Shown: positions 1 to 10,120, numbered from the stretch's first letter. The stretch: DNA of 64,000 nucleotides from Eustoma russellianum (GCA_036186865.1 AP025056.1:25218786-25282785); one strand, 5' to 3'. The notes: a model not told the origin generated them from the letters alone. Made by a program: numbers and translations.

Positions 1-1261
1 CTGCATTATCTGAGGGTAATATTGACAATTTAGGGGATAAAACAGGGGTAAACTTGGTAGAACAGGGAAAAGTAGGGTTGGGTTTATAAGACCCAACCCT
101 AATACCTCCATCATTTCCAGCGGCCTCCTTCTTGCTTCCCTCCTCCTGGCTCCTTTCTTCTCCGATGGTAAGATTTGAACTTCCAGTCATGGGGGCTCCT
201 CTTCCTCGGCCTGACTCCCCCTGCTTCCTCTTGCCCTCATACCATTCTGGGTAGCCTATGAGTTGGAAGCACTGGTCCTTGCTGTGCCGCCGCTGGCCAC
301 AGTGGGTGCAAATGAGGTTTTCCTTTTCATCTCCACCATGCCGTGATGCCGATGAGCGTGGTGGCTCTGTTCCGCCGTTCTTTCCTTGGGTCTGAGCTGA
401 CCCTCGTCCCTGTCCTTGGCCGCGGCCTCTAGCAGCCAGATTACGTGCTACCAGGCCTTGGCCTAACCCCAATGAGGAATCCTTTTCTGAGGGGTTTCTC
501 TTCCAAACAGCAGCCCTTTCCTCAGCCCTGCGAATTTCTCTGTAGGCTGCTTCAAGACTGGGCAATGGGTCCCTTTTTAGGAGATCTTTTCGATCTCTGT
601 CAAACTTTTCATCAATGGCCGTGAGAAATTGATATAACCTCAGATCTTGCATCTCCCTGTTGTATGTATTAATATCGGTTGTGCATGTCATTGGATTTGG
701 TTTTCTGGCATCAATGGATGTCCAGATATCTTGCAGTCTATTCCAACATTTTTCTATACTTTCCTCCCCCTGTCTAACCTGACTGGCTCTTCGGTGGAGA
801 TCATAAACCTGTAAAGAGTCACTTTCTGCACCATACGTTAATGCGAGTCCGTCCCACAAGGCTTTTACAGTAGGGTACCTTGTTACATTTGTGACTAGGG
901 ATGCCTCTATCGTTTGTATAATCCAAGTGAAAACAGAATTGTCTGCTTGTTCCCAGATGGGGTAATTGGGGTCAGTGGCAACGGGTGGAGGGGGGACACC
1001 AGTAAGGTGACCCCTTCTTCCTCTGCCAGTGATTGCTCGAAGAACAAGAGGGGCCCAGAGAGCGTAATTATCTCCATTTAATTCGATGGTTACGGTAAGA
1101 TTTTCAGTGGAAAATGATATTGGTGGCTGTGTTGGTGTTTCTGGTATTCTGGCAGGTGTATGGCGGAGGATGCTGGCCACTTGAATGGCCAGATCCGAGA
1201 TATCAGGATTATTTGGTAATTGTAGTGTTTGTGGTTCATTCTGTGGCATTGAATCTGACAT
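1..1261 (-). CDS. Copia-type Gag polyprotein N-terminal part (partial, open to window edge)
   Basis: Reading down from the ATG at 1259-1261, the frame stays open for about 420 codons to the window edge. The start lies about 180 bases after the PBS, as expected for gag. Early residues include a copia Gag-like segment (LNGDNYALWAPLVLRAI near residue 65) followed by an alpha-helical capsid-like region. Near residue 330 there is a CCHC zinc knuckle of the form C-x2-C-x4-H-x4-C (CTHCGQRRHSKDQC) followed by a GYPEW motif, typical of one plant copia Gag class. A basic Gly/Arg-rich stretch (RGRGQGQGRG) precedes the knuckle and probably contributes to RNA binding. No stop or shift is seen, unlike almost every other TE frame here. 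Protease and pol are outside the window. Confidence 0.88.
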   Translation of the reverse strand, partial: MSDSMPQNEPQTLQLPNNPDISDLAIQVASILRHTPARIPETPTQPPISFSTENLTVTIELNGDNYALWAPLVLRAITGRGRRGHLTGVPPPPVATDPNYPIWEQADNSVFTWIIQTIEASLVTNVTRYPTVKALWDGLALTYGAESDSLQVYDLHRRASQVRQGEESIEKCWNRLQDIWTSIDARKPNPMTCTTDINTYNREMQDLRLYQFLTAIDEKFDRDRKDLLKRDPLPSLEAAYREIRRAEERAAVWKRNPSEKDSSLGLGQGLVARNLAARGRGQGQGRGSAQTQGKNGGTEPPRSSASRHGGDEKENLICTHCGQRRHSKDQCFQLIGYPEWYEGKRKQGESGRGRGAPMTGSSNLTIGEERSQEEGSKKEAAGNDGGIRVGSYKPNPTFPCSTKFTPVLSPKLSILPSDNA

Positions 1262-1451
1262 TTTTGTTATTTTCTGGGCAGGTAATCAATTGGTAATTTG
1301 AACAGTGGATACAGTGTACAACCACTACTGGCTGAGAAAGGTTAGTCGCCGGGAAAGGTAATTCTCAGGCGATGATGAACTGTTTCTGAGCCTAAACAGC
1401 AGATAAACAATCGGTATAATGATTGGGTTCAAACAACCCGCTCTGATACCA

Positions 1452-1668
1452 TGATAACTAGGGATAAACACAATTGGCAGTTTAGAAAAACTTTTTTCTT
1501 CATATCATTATTGTTTACACTTACATCTTCTTTATACACACGAGCACCATCTTGATATGGTAAGTTGCCTAAACTACTCCTGTAATCAAGCCTTTAATCA
1601 CACACCTAATTGATACACAATCAATTTACATTAAATACAATTAAATCTAGATTCCTTTCCTTCTAACA
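1452..1668 (-). repeat. 5' LTR of copia element 1
   Basis: A 217 bp LTR read on the minus strand, starting TGTTAGAAGG and ending CTAGTTATCA, so it has the TG...CA termini. It abuts the PBS with no spacer. It is short for a plant copia LTR. The partner LTR is outside the window. Confidence 0.8.
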
Positions 1669-2466
1669 GGGTGGACACCACAACCAATAAAAATAGTTTG
1701 AAGTGGACTCTCCGTCAAGTATAACAAATAGAGTATGGAATCGTCAACCCAATATAGTAAATGGGAGTGGACTCTCCATCATAAGTGATTGCAAGTCAAT
1801 CTTATAGGATTAAAGTTATAAATGAATAAAGGGCATAGCATGTGACCATGTGCATAAACATAAGGGTGATAATGTAGTAGCTTCAATTTAAAACGATGCA
1901 TTTGTTAGGTGTCATTATGCATGCTTTATGTGGAAACTGAAACGATGAGGGTCAATCAATGATAAGTTCTTACCGAGTGCATAATTTTCGCATACTCCTT
2001 ATCATTTTGATATGTAGGTTGGTGAGCTTGAAACACATTGACTTAAATTAATTCAACTACACACTTATGATCATTAAACTAACAAATCATTTGTGTTTGA
2101 AATACTTAATATTAATTTTCTCAGGTTGTCAATCTAATACGTCAAGGCCAAAAAATAAAACTTAGGCAAAAATATTAACATCCACGTATTTGCATCATAA
2201 ACGAAGTATCAAGAAAATTGCAATCTTCTCAGTCATGCATTAGATTATAAATAACTAAGCAAATACTACTAAAACATATCATTCAACATTGCAAATATCT
2301 ACAATCAATCGATTCTTCGAACATATATCAAATGCTACTCATATTACATCTCATTCAACACCTCCTTTGATTTCACGTCAAGAAATGCACAAACTTAAAA
2401 TTGCATAATGTAAATAAATTACAAAATAATGAACTTACAAGTGGAGAAGGGAGCTTTCATAATAGA
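1669..2466. repeat. Old degenerate repeat A, left part (host of Tat-like insertion)
   Basis: AT-rich non-coding DNA. From about 2040 it is clearly related, at perhaps 75-80 percent by eye, to 10620-11030. The match resumes beyond the inserted element at 9327-9720, so 2040-2466 plus 9327-9720 form one repeat copy. Around 1955-2025 there is a stretch resembling 56740-56800 (TTCGC...ACTCCTTATCATTT). The part 1669-2040 has no other match that I can see. No coding capacity. Confidence 0.55.
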
Positions 2467-3349
2467 TGATGAACCAAAAAATACCACATGTTAGTCAACA
2501 ACAGTCAACGGTAGGGTATGGACATAAAAATGTTAAGTTCCGCGGGTCGGCCCAGAGCTCGGCAGGGTCATATACTGACAGATAATCCATCTCGGCCAAA
2601 CGGCCACAGCGTATCTCGGCCTCAGCTCCACCTCGGCCTGAAGGCCCCAACTCGGCCTCAGCTCCATAACGGCTACAGCGAACCTCGGCCCAAAACCCGC
2701 ATCTTGGTCTCGGCTCCATTTAGGCCAACGATCGCAGGCCACGCTTGAGATAATTGCAGTTATCATGGAAGGCTGACCTACGCTCTCTGAAGTCGGATAC
2801 TTGCGTCTCAGCTCGCCGACCTCACGTCTCAGCTCATTACGAACACTTTTGATTATTTATACAAGGCATGGCCTCGGCGCCAGGAGTTTACCTTGGATAA
2901 TCTAACCAGGTGAAACTCCTCTTCAGGTGTCAAAAGCTAGCTAACTCAGCTTAATATAGTGCCACTTGGCGAGCATGCAAGAGTAAGAGTCATTCTTATG
3001 ACCTCCTCGCGTGTCACGATCTCAGAACCCTGCTCATGCATTGGCCCAGGCTGCCATATAAAGGGCAGAGAACAGAGAGAAAAAAGGAGGATTCGGACTC
3101 ATCTTCTTAACGGTGAAAACACTACCAGGTTCACCAGAAAAAGATCCATACTCTTTTTCCAGCACCTAAATTTCACCACACATGGCCTCTACTGACTTGG
3201 GCGTCGGAGGGTATTACCCGGGGCCATAGATCCTAGGTCCTCTGACCTTGTTCCTTGTGAAGGTCGGTTAACAGTCCACTACGGACCATTGACGGAGAGT
3301 TGACGGCATAACCCTCACATATTACTTGGTGACAAATCTGACGTCATCA
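2467..3349 (+). repeat. 5' LTR of Tat-like element
   Basis: 883 bp, TGATGAACC...GACGTCATCA. The first third is rich in CTCGGCC and CAGCTC words. A TATA-like TATTTATACAAGG lies near 2856. The sequence after the LTR (from 3350) does not give a confident PBS. Apart from a 161 bp duplication, the 3' LTR matches at about 97 percent by eye. Confidence 0.88.
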
Positions 3350-3420
3350 AATTGGCACTGGAAGGAGGGCCCGAACCTCCGACGTTGAGGTTAACAACTT
3401 TCCAAGGACTCTCTTAGTAA

Positions 3421-3825
3421 TTGTCCTTTCTAACCGTTGCTGGAAGAATGGAAAAAAGAGATGGAAGAGGGTCCGAGCAACACCTGACCCCCGAAAGATG
3501 CCAGTGGCCTCACCAACAACAAACAGAGCAGTGTTCTCCGGAGCCAGAAAGTTCCTCAACCCCTATTGCTTTCATGTATGAGGAGCATATGCGAGCCATA
3601 CGCTACGTGGCTCAAAACCAGGCGGTGTTCCAAGCTGTAGTGAAGGAGATGAAGGGGAAAGCCTCTGCAGAAGGTACAGTGGCTTCTATCCCAGCAATTC
3701 TAACTCACAAGACTCAGAGTATTCTCCAACTCGGCCGGGTTATCCTCCTGGGCGTCAGGCCGAGTTTATGGCTGAGGCAAGGCATTCAGCACAAAAGTCT
3801 GACCCCAGAGCATAAAGTACACTAA
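3421..3825 (+). pseudogene. Short sense ORF next to the PBS region, possible gag remnant
   Basis: A 134-residue frame starting about 70 bases after the 5' LTR, where gag of a gypsy element would begin. It is hydrophilic and Gln/Glu-rich in the first half, with no recognisable capsid or zinc-knuckle motif. I infer a gag remnant from position only. The region 3826-4518 after it has no convincing frame and is scattered with CTCGGC words, consistent with a decayed or deleted gag-pol body. Confidence 0.35.
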
Positions 3826-4518
3826 AAAAGCATCTCTGCCATTCAAACATGGCAAAAAAGTTTGCAATAAAGGCAGGGCCCCGCTGCAAGAAAGGTGCTC
3901 TCTGTCAAGATTCTGCTAGGGGGCCGAGGTAGAGAAAGGAATTCTCTGTTGGCTTCAAAGGCCCATAGCCTTTCCTACATGAGGAAGAAAGGACTGGCAA
4001 GAGAACCTCAGCCTCTCGAAGGGCCACTCTATAAGAGGAACCAACAACTCTAGTGCTTACACCATCATGATATTAGGCATGATACGGAAGATTGTAGGCA
4101 ACTCGGCCAGGAGATCGGGCGTTTGATCGAGCTCGGTCACTTACAACAATTCTACAATCCGAGGCCAAGGCTGCACAACAAGCTCGATTTTGACATTCCT
4201 CAGGAAGGAAGATGCTGACCTGAGCAGCAGCCTCGGGCCCTAGAAGAAGATTCGGATTCAAATGGGCAAAAATTGCAGATTTCTGGGCGAACCAGACTGA
4301 CCTGATAGTGAGAGTCTGAGATTCAAATGGGGATTTATTTTCCTCGTGTACAGCCGAAGCTTCTCAGCTCAGTCCTGTGATAAGTTTATTCAGCACTCAA
4401 TAAATTTAGCCACCGATCGATGTCCGAAACTTCTCTGGAGAAAAAGTTTATGCCTATTCATAACTCGCAACGAAACTAGGGGCACGACTCCGCAGAACTG
4501 AGAAGTTTCCCTATATAA

Positions 4519-4827
4519 GACCTCGGCCAGCCCGAGGTAAGAGCCCGCTAAAGGGTGAAACAAGACCTCGGCCAGCCCGAGGCAAGAGCCGCTAAAGGGT
4601 GAAACAAGACCTCGGCCAGCCCGAGGCAAGAGCCCGCTATAGGGTGAAACAAGACCTCAGCCAGCCCGAGGCAAGAGCCCGCTATAGGGTGAAACACGAC
4701 CTCGGCCAGCCCGAGACAAGAGCCCGATTTAAGGTGAAACAAGACCTCGGCCAGTACGAGGCAAGAGCCCGCTAAAGGGTGAAACAAGACCTCGGCCAGC
4801 CCGAGGTAGGAGTCCGCTAAAAGATGA
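4519..4827. repeat. 44 bp minisatellite, about 7 copies
   Basis: Seven adjacent near-identical units of about 44 bp, each containing GACCTCGGCCAGCCCGAGG followed by CAAGAGCCCGCTAAAGGGTG and AAAC. Inside each unit CCTCGGCCAGCCCGAGG is an imperfect palindrome able to form a hairpin. One copy lacks a base (43 bp). There are no spacers, so this is a tandem repeat and not a CRISPR array. It lies between the gag remnant and the antisense gene. Confidence 0.9.
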
Positions 4828-5076
4828 ACCTATACGATCTCGGCAAGTCTGAAAAGGTTAAACATGACTCATCTGGGGGCAAATTCCCCCGACATTTCAT
4901 CTCGGCAGACATACTTCGGATATGCTTGGCAAAAAACTTAGATTATTACTAAGTATCATCCAAATTGGATCTCGACCAAAGCAAGGCAGTACAAGATTCT
5001 CTTATTCAATCCTTGGTTCAGATCGGCAAAATAACAGATTTATTTTATATTTAAAAGTTTGTTTGACTTATTTTAT

Positions 5077-5250
5077 TAAAACTGATCAGGTTTATTAAGG
5101 CCGACATGAGAACTCGACGACAATATGTTTGAAGAACAACTCAGCCAACTAACAGGCTTATTATATTTTCAATGAAGTTGATCAAGTTTGACAAGACCGA
5201 CATAGAAACTAGGCAACAATAAGTTTGAAGAATAAACTTAATGAAAATGC
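5077..5250. repeat. Diverged tandem duplication of about 88 bp
   Basis: TTGATCAAGTTTGACAAGACCGAC-type sequence from about 5165 repeats the sequence from about 5077 (ACTGATCAGGTTTATTAAGGC), including ACAATA(T/A)GTTTGAAGAA at the end. The region 4830-5400 otherwise holds no gene. It is the 3' flank of the antisense gene. Confidence 0.5.
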
Positions 5251-5408
5251 TAAAAGCAGAAAAGAAGAAAAAGTGAACTTCAAAAGATAGATTTTCATTG
5301 ATGAATTCAAGTTCAAAGTGCAATCTAATGTCTGCTCAGCTAAAGATTACAAAGAGAATCCTAAGCCTAATCATCCTCTTTCCTCAAGTCAGCTCCATCT
5401 ACAAATTT

Positions 5409-7740
5409 TTAGAATTGCTCTTCGAACTCTTGGGAAGCGTTAGGATTGTACAATTCAGCCAGGCGAGGATCCTCTTTGTTCAGGTATGGATAAACACTTG
5501 AGCAGACATCGATGGCTTCTCTTCGGCCGACCTCCATAGCTGAGCTCTGCAGAAGGATCATATTTTCTACAAAAAAACTTAGATTTTTTGAAGTCCACAA
5601 GCGTTTTGATCTCAGCTTCGATCAATTGATGACGCAGTAAGCCCAACTGCTCTCCATCAGCTTTGCTCTTCTGCGTCGGCTCAGCCAGTTGTTTCTTCAG
5701 AGACTCATTCTCATTTAAAGTCTGAGTGGAGGTCAGCTCCAGATCTGCCACCTTGTGTTCCAACTCATCCACCTTTGAGTTGGAAGTGGTCAGCCTCACT
5801 TCAGCATCTTCAGCCTTATGCCGGAGTTGGGAGATGTCGGCCCGCAGATTTGTGTTTTCTTGGGCCAGTTCAGCTTTCTTCAGCTCAGCTTCCTCAAGTT
5901 GTTTATTTTTAGTCTTAAGCTCCCCAAGAAACTCTTCACTGCGTGTCAAAATCTCCAACTATTGAGCTCGGACCTGCAAAGGAAATAGAGTTAGAAAAAG
6001 TTAAGTGATAAAAAGAGAACAAGACACTCAAGCAAAATCTTTACTTAACAAAGCGATATTTGACTGAAAGGCGTTTTTCAGCTCGCCCCAGACAGTCGCT
6101 CTAAACTTCTGATGGTCCAAGGGCAGGACTGCCACTTTGTTTAGTTTTCGGGCTATGGTGGGGTCCAGAGCTGAATCCCCTTCTGAAAACCCAATAAGGA
6201 TGGGGTCATGAGCTTCATCCGGCTGAGGCAGGTTTTCCTCAGCCGGGTCAGCAACAACCGTCTCCGAGGATTGAGATGGCCTTGGATCTCGGCTGCTGGA
6301 GCCTTCACCCCTTTGTCTTTTCCTGGGGCGAAGGCTGGAGCCCTCATCAGCTTCTGCTGGAATCTCTGGGTCAGCAAGAGCCTGAGGCTGGATCTCGGCC
6401 TCAGGCTCATCATCCATAATCTCAATTGGCAGAGCTGCAAAGAAGTTAAACAAGTCAAAACAAAAACAAGTCTCAACACTTAGAAAAATTTTGTAGTTGA
6501 GGAAAAGTGTTACCTGACTCAGGCTCTGCGGGCTTGAGCTCAGCAGAGGAAGCAGTTGAAACTGGGGGCAGAGCTGAGGTAGAAGCTCCCCCAGAACCAA
6601 GAGTAGCCATTCTTCTTTCCTTCCGGGCCCTCTTTCTGGCCGCTGCTTCAGCCATTTGGCTAGAACGGGAAGAAGATCCAGCCATTGCACCTGCGTTAAG
6701 GATCAGACAGTTAAACCCAGAAAGAAGGAAAGGAAGTTAAAAAAAAGTACAACAATATCAACCTCAGACAATGATTAAGTTGTCTGGGGAGAGTGGCAAA
6801 TAGTTATCGCCAACAGCCGAGTGGTCCAGGTCGGTCGCTATCCATATCTCAGAATCTACCTTCTCCCAGTCAATGACTATTGAAAGTGTTTGAATTCTGT
6901 CTGCTTCATCGCAGTAGTCTTGGCTTGGCTTCATGTTATCAGCTCTGCCCAACTTCCAGACGTTTCTGCTCGGCAGCTCAGACTTTTTGATATAAAAAAA
7001 TTTCCCCTTCCATCTCTTATTGAAAGTAGGAATATTGATGGCAAAAGGAAAATTTGTGTTAGACGCTCGCTTGCTGAAATAGTACCAGCTATGCGAGGCC
7101 CGACATGCGAAAAAGGCTCGAAAAATAGTAGCAATGAAAGGAATTTCAGCTATTCTAAGGAAAAGAAGATAACATAGAATAAGTTTAAGGCCGTTAGGCT
7201 GGATTTGAGGAAGCCTGAGTCCATAGGCCCGCATAATACGAACAAGTGGCTCAGGAACAGGAAGGTTGAACCCCGACTTGAAGTAGTCCTCGTAGACTGC
7301 TTCATATTCCCTAAGGGGATCATAGGCGGTCTGAGCAGGCAAGGGAAGGATCGGGCTGAACCGATTTTTGTCAATTTTATAAAATTTACAAATCCTGTCT
7401 AGGTTGGCCTCAGACAGGTAGAGAAAGACTCTCAGACAAGGGGAGAAGGCAGACCTCTCTCAATGACCACCGAAAACCGAGATGGACTTAGGGGGGTAGG
7501 AGGATTTACAGATGCCGGAGCAGGAGCAGTCCCTGCTTGCTCAGGCGAAGAACTGACCACGGTGATGGCTCTGCTGGACTGAGCAGTATCACCGGTGGTT
7601 TGACGCAAATTGTTGATGGGAAGACCATCAGCAGAGGCGGATCTGACGGACAGCAGTGGAGAACCGGAGTTATCTCCACCGCGGGCGGCGTAAGAACCAC
7701 CCTCTGAAAAGTTTTGTGAATCACGAGAAGGTGAAGACAT
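5409..7740 (-). pseudogene. Antisense gene of Tat-like element: putative plant transposon protein (PF04195-like), broken
   Basis: A multi-exon gene read opposite to its element. Exon 1 starts at the ATG at 7740 with a Ser/Pro-rich N-terminus. A one-base shift near 7440 moves to the frame continuing to 6764, which holds a conserved core (PLREYEAVYEDYFKSGFNLP, LPQIQPNGLKLI, SWYYFSKR, NKRWKGKFFYIK). This resembles the family annotated as putative gypsy-type transposon protein, recalled as PF04195. Further exons follow pyrimidine-rich tracts ending in AG: about 6690-6530 (Ala/Ser-rich, ends at a GT donor), about 6432-6028 (acidic, with a PRKRQRGEG basic patch) and about 5975-5409. The last exon is a coiled coil of roughly 110 residues with heptads. 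It carries a TAG near its start (5957-5959) and a shift near 5530. Function of the family is unknown; carriage in antisense by Tat-type elements is established. Confidence 0.7.
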
Positions 7741-7906
7741 AGTGAAGAATTGAAGAAGAAGACTTACAGAAAACCTTAAGGAAAGGAAGAGGAAGGCTGA
7801 GCAAGGTTGGAATCGTCGGAATTTGAAAAGATTGCCGGAGAAAGGAGCAGAACGCCGGAGTAGAGAGCAAGAACAAATAAAAGGTTCAAATGACCTTGGA
7901 AGGACC

Positions 7907-7914
7907 TATTTATA
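7907..7914 (-). promoter_or_regulatory. TATA box of the antisense gene
   Basis: TATAAATA on the minus strand inside CCTTATAAATAGG, about 167 bases upstream of the ATG at 7740. This is the plant TATA consensus at a plausible distance for a 5' UTR. The interval 7741-7900 has no upstream ATG-rich frame of note. It suggests the antisense gene has its own promoter rather than using an LTR. Confidence 0.6.
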
Positions 7915-8000
7915 AGGTTTTATCTCGGCAGCCCAAAGGTCATCTTGGTTTAATCGTCCTCGATTCTTGAAGCGGCCAGATTCCAAAAGCTGTGTAACTG

Positions 8001-8278
8001 ATGCTTCGTACCTTGCACAAACAGTAAATGCGCAGAACAGACTAATCAGAGACAGACACGTGTCAAAAAAGACGGTGTAATTATGACTCTGGTCAGTTTG
8101 GTCTGATTAGCTCGGCTAAAAATGCTATCAACGCTTCGTACTCTATGCAGCCAGTAAATGTGCTGAGCAGTCTAATCAGAGGTTGATACGTCGTCAGTGA
8201 AAGGACGACTCGTTAAAGATTCTGAATCGATTAGTCTGCCCTCTCAGGTCAGCTCGGCTAGACTAATTTGTGGGCAAA
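8001..8278 (-). promoter_or_regulatory. Duplicated upstream module with G-box, antisense gene promoter region
   Basis: Two units of about 130-140 bp (8001-8130 and 8131-8270) share GCTTCGTAC, CAGTAAATG, GCAGA/GAGCAG and CTAATCAGAG in the same order. The first unit contains ACACGTGTC (8056-8064), a palindromic G-box/ABRE core. The module lies between the antisense TATA box and the 3' LTR, so it is upstream of the minus-strand gene. The promoter role is inference from position and motifs. Confidence 0.5.
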
Positions 8279-9321
8279 TGATGAACCAAAAAATACCACA
8301 TGTTAGTCAACAACAGTCAACGGTAGGGTATGGACATAAAAATGTTAAGTCCCGCGGGTCGGCCCAGAGCTCGGCAGGGTCATATACTGACAGAGAATCC
8401 ATCTCAGCCAAACGGCCACAGCGCATCTCGGCCTCAGCTCCACCTCGGCCTGAAGGCCCCAACTCGGCCTCAGCTCCATAGCGGCTAAAGCGAACCTCGG
8501 CCCAAAACCCGCATCTCGGTCTCGGCTCCATTTAGGCCAACGATTGCAGGCCACGCTTGAGATAATTGCAGTCATCATAGAAGGCTGACCTACGCTCTCT
8601 GAAGTCGGACACTTGCGTCTCAGCAAGCCGACCTCACAGCTCAGCTCATTACAAACACTTTTGATTATTTATACAAGGCATGGCCTCGGTGAAAGGAGTT
8701 TACCTTGGATAATCTAACCAGGTGAAACTCCTCTTCAGGTGTCAAAAGCTAGCTAACTCAGCTTAATACAGTGCCACTTGGCGAGCATGCAAGAGTAAGA
8801 GTCATTCTTATGACCTCCTCGCGTGTCACGATCTCAGAACCCTGCCCATGTATTGGCCCAGGCTGCCATATAAAGGGCAGAGAACAGAGAGAAAAAAGGA
8901 GGATTCGGACTCATCTTCTTAACGGTGAAAACACTACCAGGTTCACCAGAAAAAGGTCCATACTCTTTTCCAGCACCTAAATTTCACCACACATGGCCTC
9001 TACTGACTTGGGCGTCGGAGGGAATTACCCGGGGCCATAGATCCCGTGTTCTCTGACCTTCCTTGTGCAGGTCGGTTAACAGTCCATTGCGGACCATTGA
9101 CGGAGAGTTGATGGCATAACCATCACATATTACTTGGTGACAAATCTTACGTCATGGCCTCTACTGACTTGGACGTCGGAGTGTATTACCCGGGGCCATA
9201 GATCCCAGGTTCTCTGACCTTATTCCTTGTGCAGGTCGGTTAACAGTCCACTGCGGACCATTGATGGAGAGTTTACGACATAATCCTCACATATTACTTG
9301 GTGACAAATCTGACGTCATCA
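8279..9321 (+). repeat. 3' LTR of Tat-like element with internal 161 bp tandem duplication
   Basis: 1,043 bp, same termini as the 5' LTR but 160 bases longer. The extra length is a tandem duplication of the LTR end: unit 1 at 8992-9152 and unit 2 from 9153, both beginning CATGGCCTCTACTGACTTGG. The two units differ at several bases. The 5' LTR has a single copy. Confidence 0.88.
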
Positions 9322-9326
9322 ATAGA

Positions 9327-9720
9327 TAATTAAAAAAACCCAAGAATGCAAGCTTAAAATTTTCCACACTATGCTACGCAGGTAAAAATAGTGCGGGAAG
9401 AGGAAGAAGAAACGAAAAAAAAATCCTAACGAAAGCTAGTGAAGAAGGTGATGAAAATGAGCCAAAATTGTATTATATGATTCACAATGAAGCAATTGGT
9501 CGTAGCCAATCTGGACTCTCCATGTAGCTAGTATTTATATAAATAAACATAAAACATTTGTGGCGGTCGTGATCAATCTGGACTCTCCATTGTAACTAGT
9601 ATTTATATAAATAAACATAAAAAAATTTATGCCGGTCGACCGCCATACAGGTCGCTCCTAAATAACTGCGCTCAATTTCCAAATGCAAGGGCCATCTTAA
9701 AAATTTAGGGCCGGCGATCG
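9327..9720. repeat. Old degenerate repeat A, right part
   Basis: Continues the repeat interrupted at 2466. It aligns by eye with 11030-11130 plus 21239-21480. On the minus strand it looks like a promoter plus pyrimidine-rich leader: TATTTATATAAATA then, downstream, a CTTCTTC-rich stretch, so the old repeat may be an LTR of a minus-strand element. Its own ends were not recognised. Confidence 0.5.
9507..9640. repeat. 67 bp tandem duplication carrying TATA-like sequence
   Basis: Two copies of about 67 bp, each beginning CAATCTGGACTCTCCAT and containing TAGTATTTATATAAATAAAC. The related repeat copy at 21306 has a single unit, so this duplication is specific to copy A. Confidence 0.75.
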
Positions 9721-10120
9721 ACCGCTTGAAAAATAAGGATCTTCAAAATAAGGATGTTCAATTTGAAGAGAAGTTTATTGTCCCTCTTGTATGACTTGTG
9801 GAGAATAAGGATGTTCAGAGTTGTAACCTTTATAAACATAAGGAGCACAATAAGAATATGAGCTTTCGTAGCAATAATTGTTCTCAAACTCCACATTTGA
9901 TGGTTGTTCCCAATTCGAATACGGATGTGAATAATTAGGAGAATAACCTATTGGTTAGTCTGACAAATAACAATGACCATTGGTTGGGTAATTTCTATTA
10001 TAATCCATCAATGCTTCAATTAGAAGGCTCTCAAATTCAACCTAGCAAAAATAGTTCGGAGACAAAAATATACCACACGAAATACCAAGTTCAAAAACTC
10101 AAAACCAAAAGAAACAGCAG
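9700..10120 (-). pseudogene. Decayed Tyr/Pro/Asn-rich coding remnant
   Basis: On the minus strand from about 10020 to 9720 a frame can be read with only a few stops. It encodes a Tyr-, Ser-, Pro- and Asn-rich low-complexity protein with repeated HPY/HPYS steps (SPNYSHPYSNWEQPS, GYNSEHPYSPQ, EHPYFEDPYF). Codon-level regularity suggests true former coding sequence, perhaps the tail of an old gag-like protein, but I do not recognise the family. The stretch 10120-10620 to the right shows nothing identifiable. Confidence 0.3.

Larger units (their letters stand above)
1..1668 (-). mobile_element. Ty1/copia element 1, 5' part only (runs off left edge)
   Basis: A minus-strand LTR retrotransposon of which only the 5' LTR, primer-binding site and gag are inside the window. 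The LTR (1452-1668) is followed directly by TGGTATCAGAG on the minus strand (1441-1451), the initiator tRNA-Met primer site used by most copia elements, and then by an open gag frame. The 3' half and second LTR lie left of position 1, so TSD and age cannot be judged. Identification rests on LTR end, PBS and gag in the expected order and spacing. Confidence 0.9.
2467..9321 (+). mobile_element. Tat-like non-autonomous Ty3/gypsy element with antisense gene
   Basis: A 6,855 bp LTR element with LTRs at 2467-3349 and 8279-9321, flanked by a perfect 5 bp TSD ATAGA (2462-2466 and 9322-9326). LTR ends are TGATGAACC and GACGTCATCA. The internal region lacks protease, RT, RNase H and integrase. It has a short sense ORF next to the 5' LTR, a 44 bp minisatellite and a multi-exon gene on the opposite strand. 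Tat-lineage gypsy elements are known to carry an extra antisense ORF between pol and the 3' LTR, and this matches a derivative that lost pol. The clade name is inferred from that architecture, not from a pol domain. CTCGGCC-type words are strongly over-represented across the element. Confidence 0.85.

Noticed and set aside
1441..1451. tRNA-Met gene fragments
   Set aside because: All TGGTATCAGAG matches sit at LTR boundaries as primer-binding sites; no cloverleaf-forming sequence surrounds them.
2495..2766. Overlapping ORFs of 74-77 residues on both strands, repeated at 8307-8626
   Set aside because: They lie within the LTR and arise from CTCGGCC/CAGCTC word repeats, with no conserved motif and open frames on both strands.
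4390..4787. Minus-strand ORFs with repeating Leu-Ala-Glu-Val steps
   Set aside because: They are translations of the 44 bp minisatellite and do not continue into unique coding sequence.
4519..4827. Direct repeats resembling a CRISPR array
   Set aside because: Units are contiguous without unique spacers and lie inside a plant retrotransposon, so this is a minisatellite.
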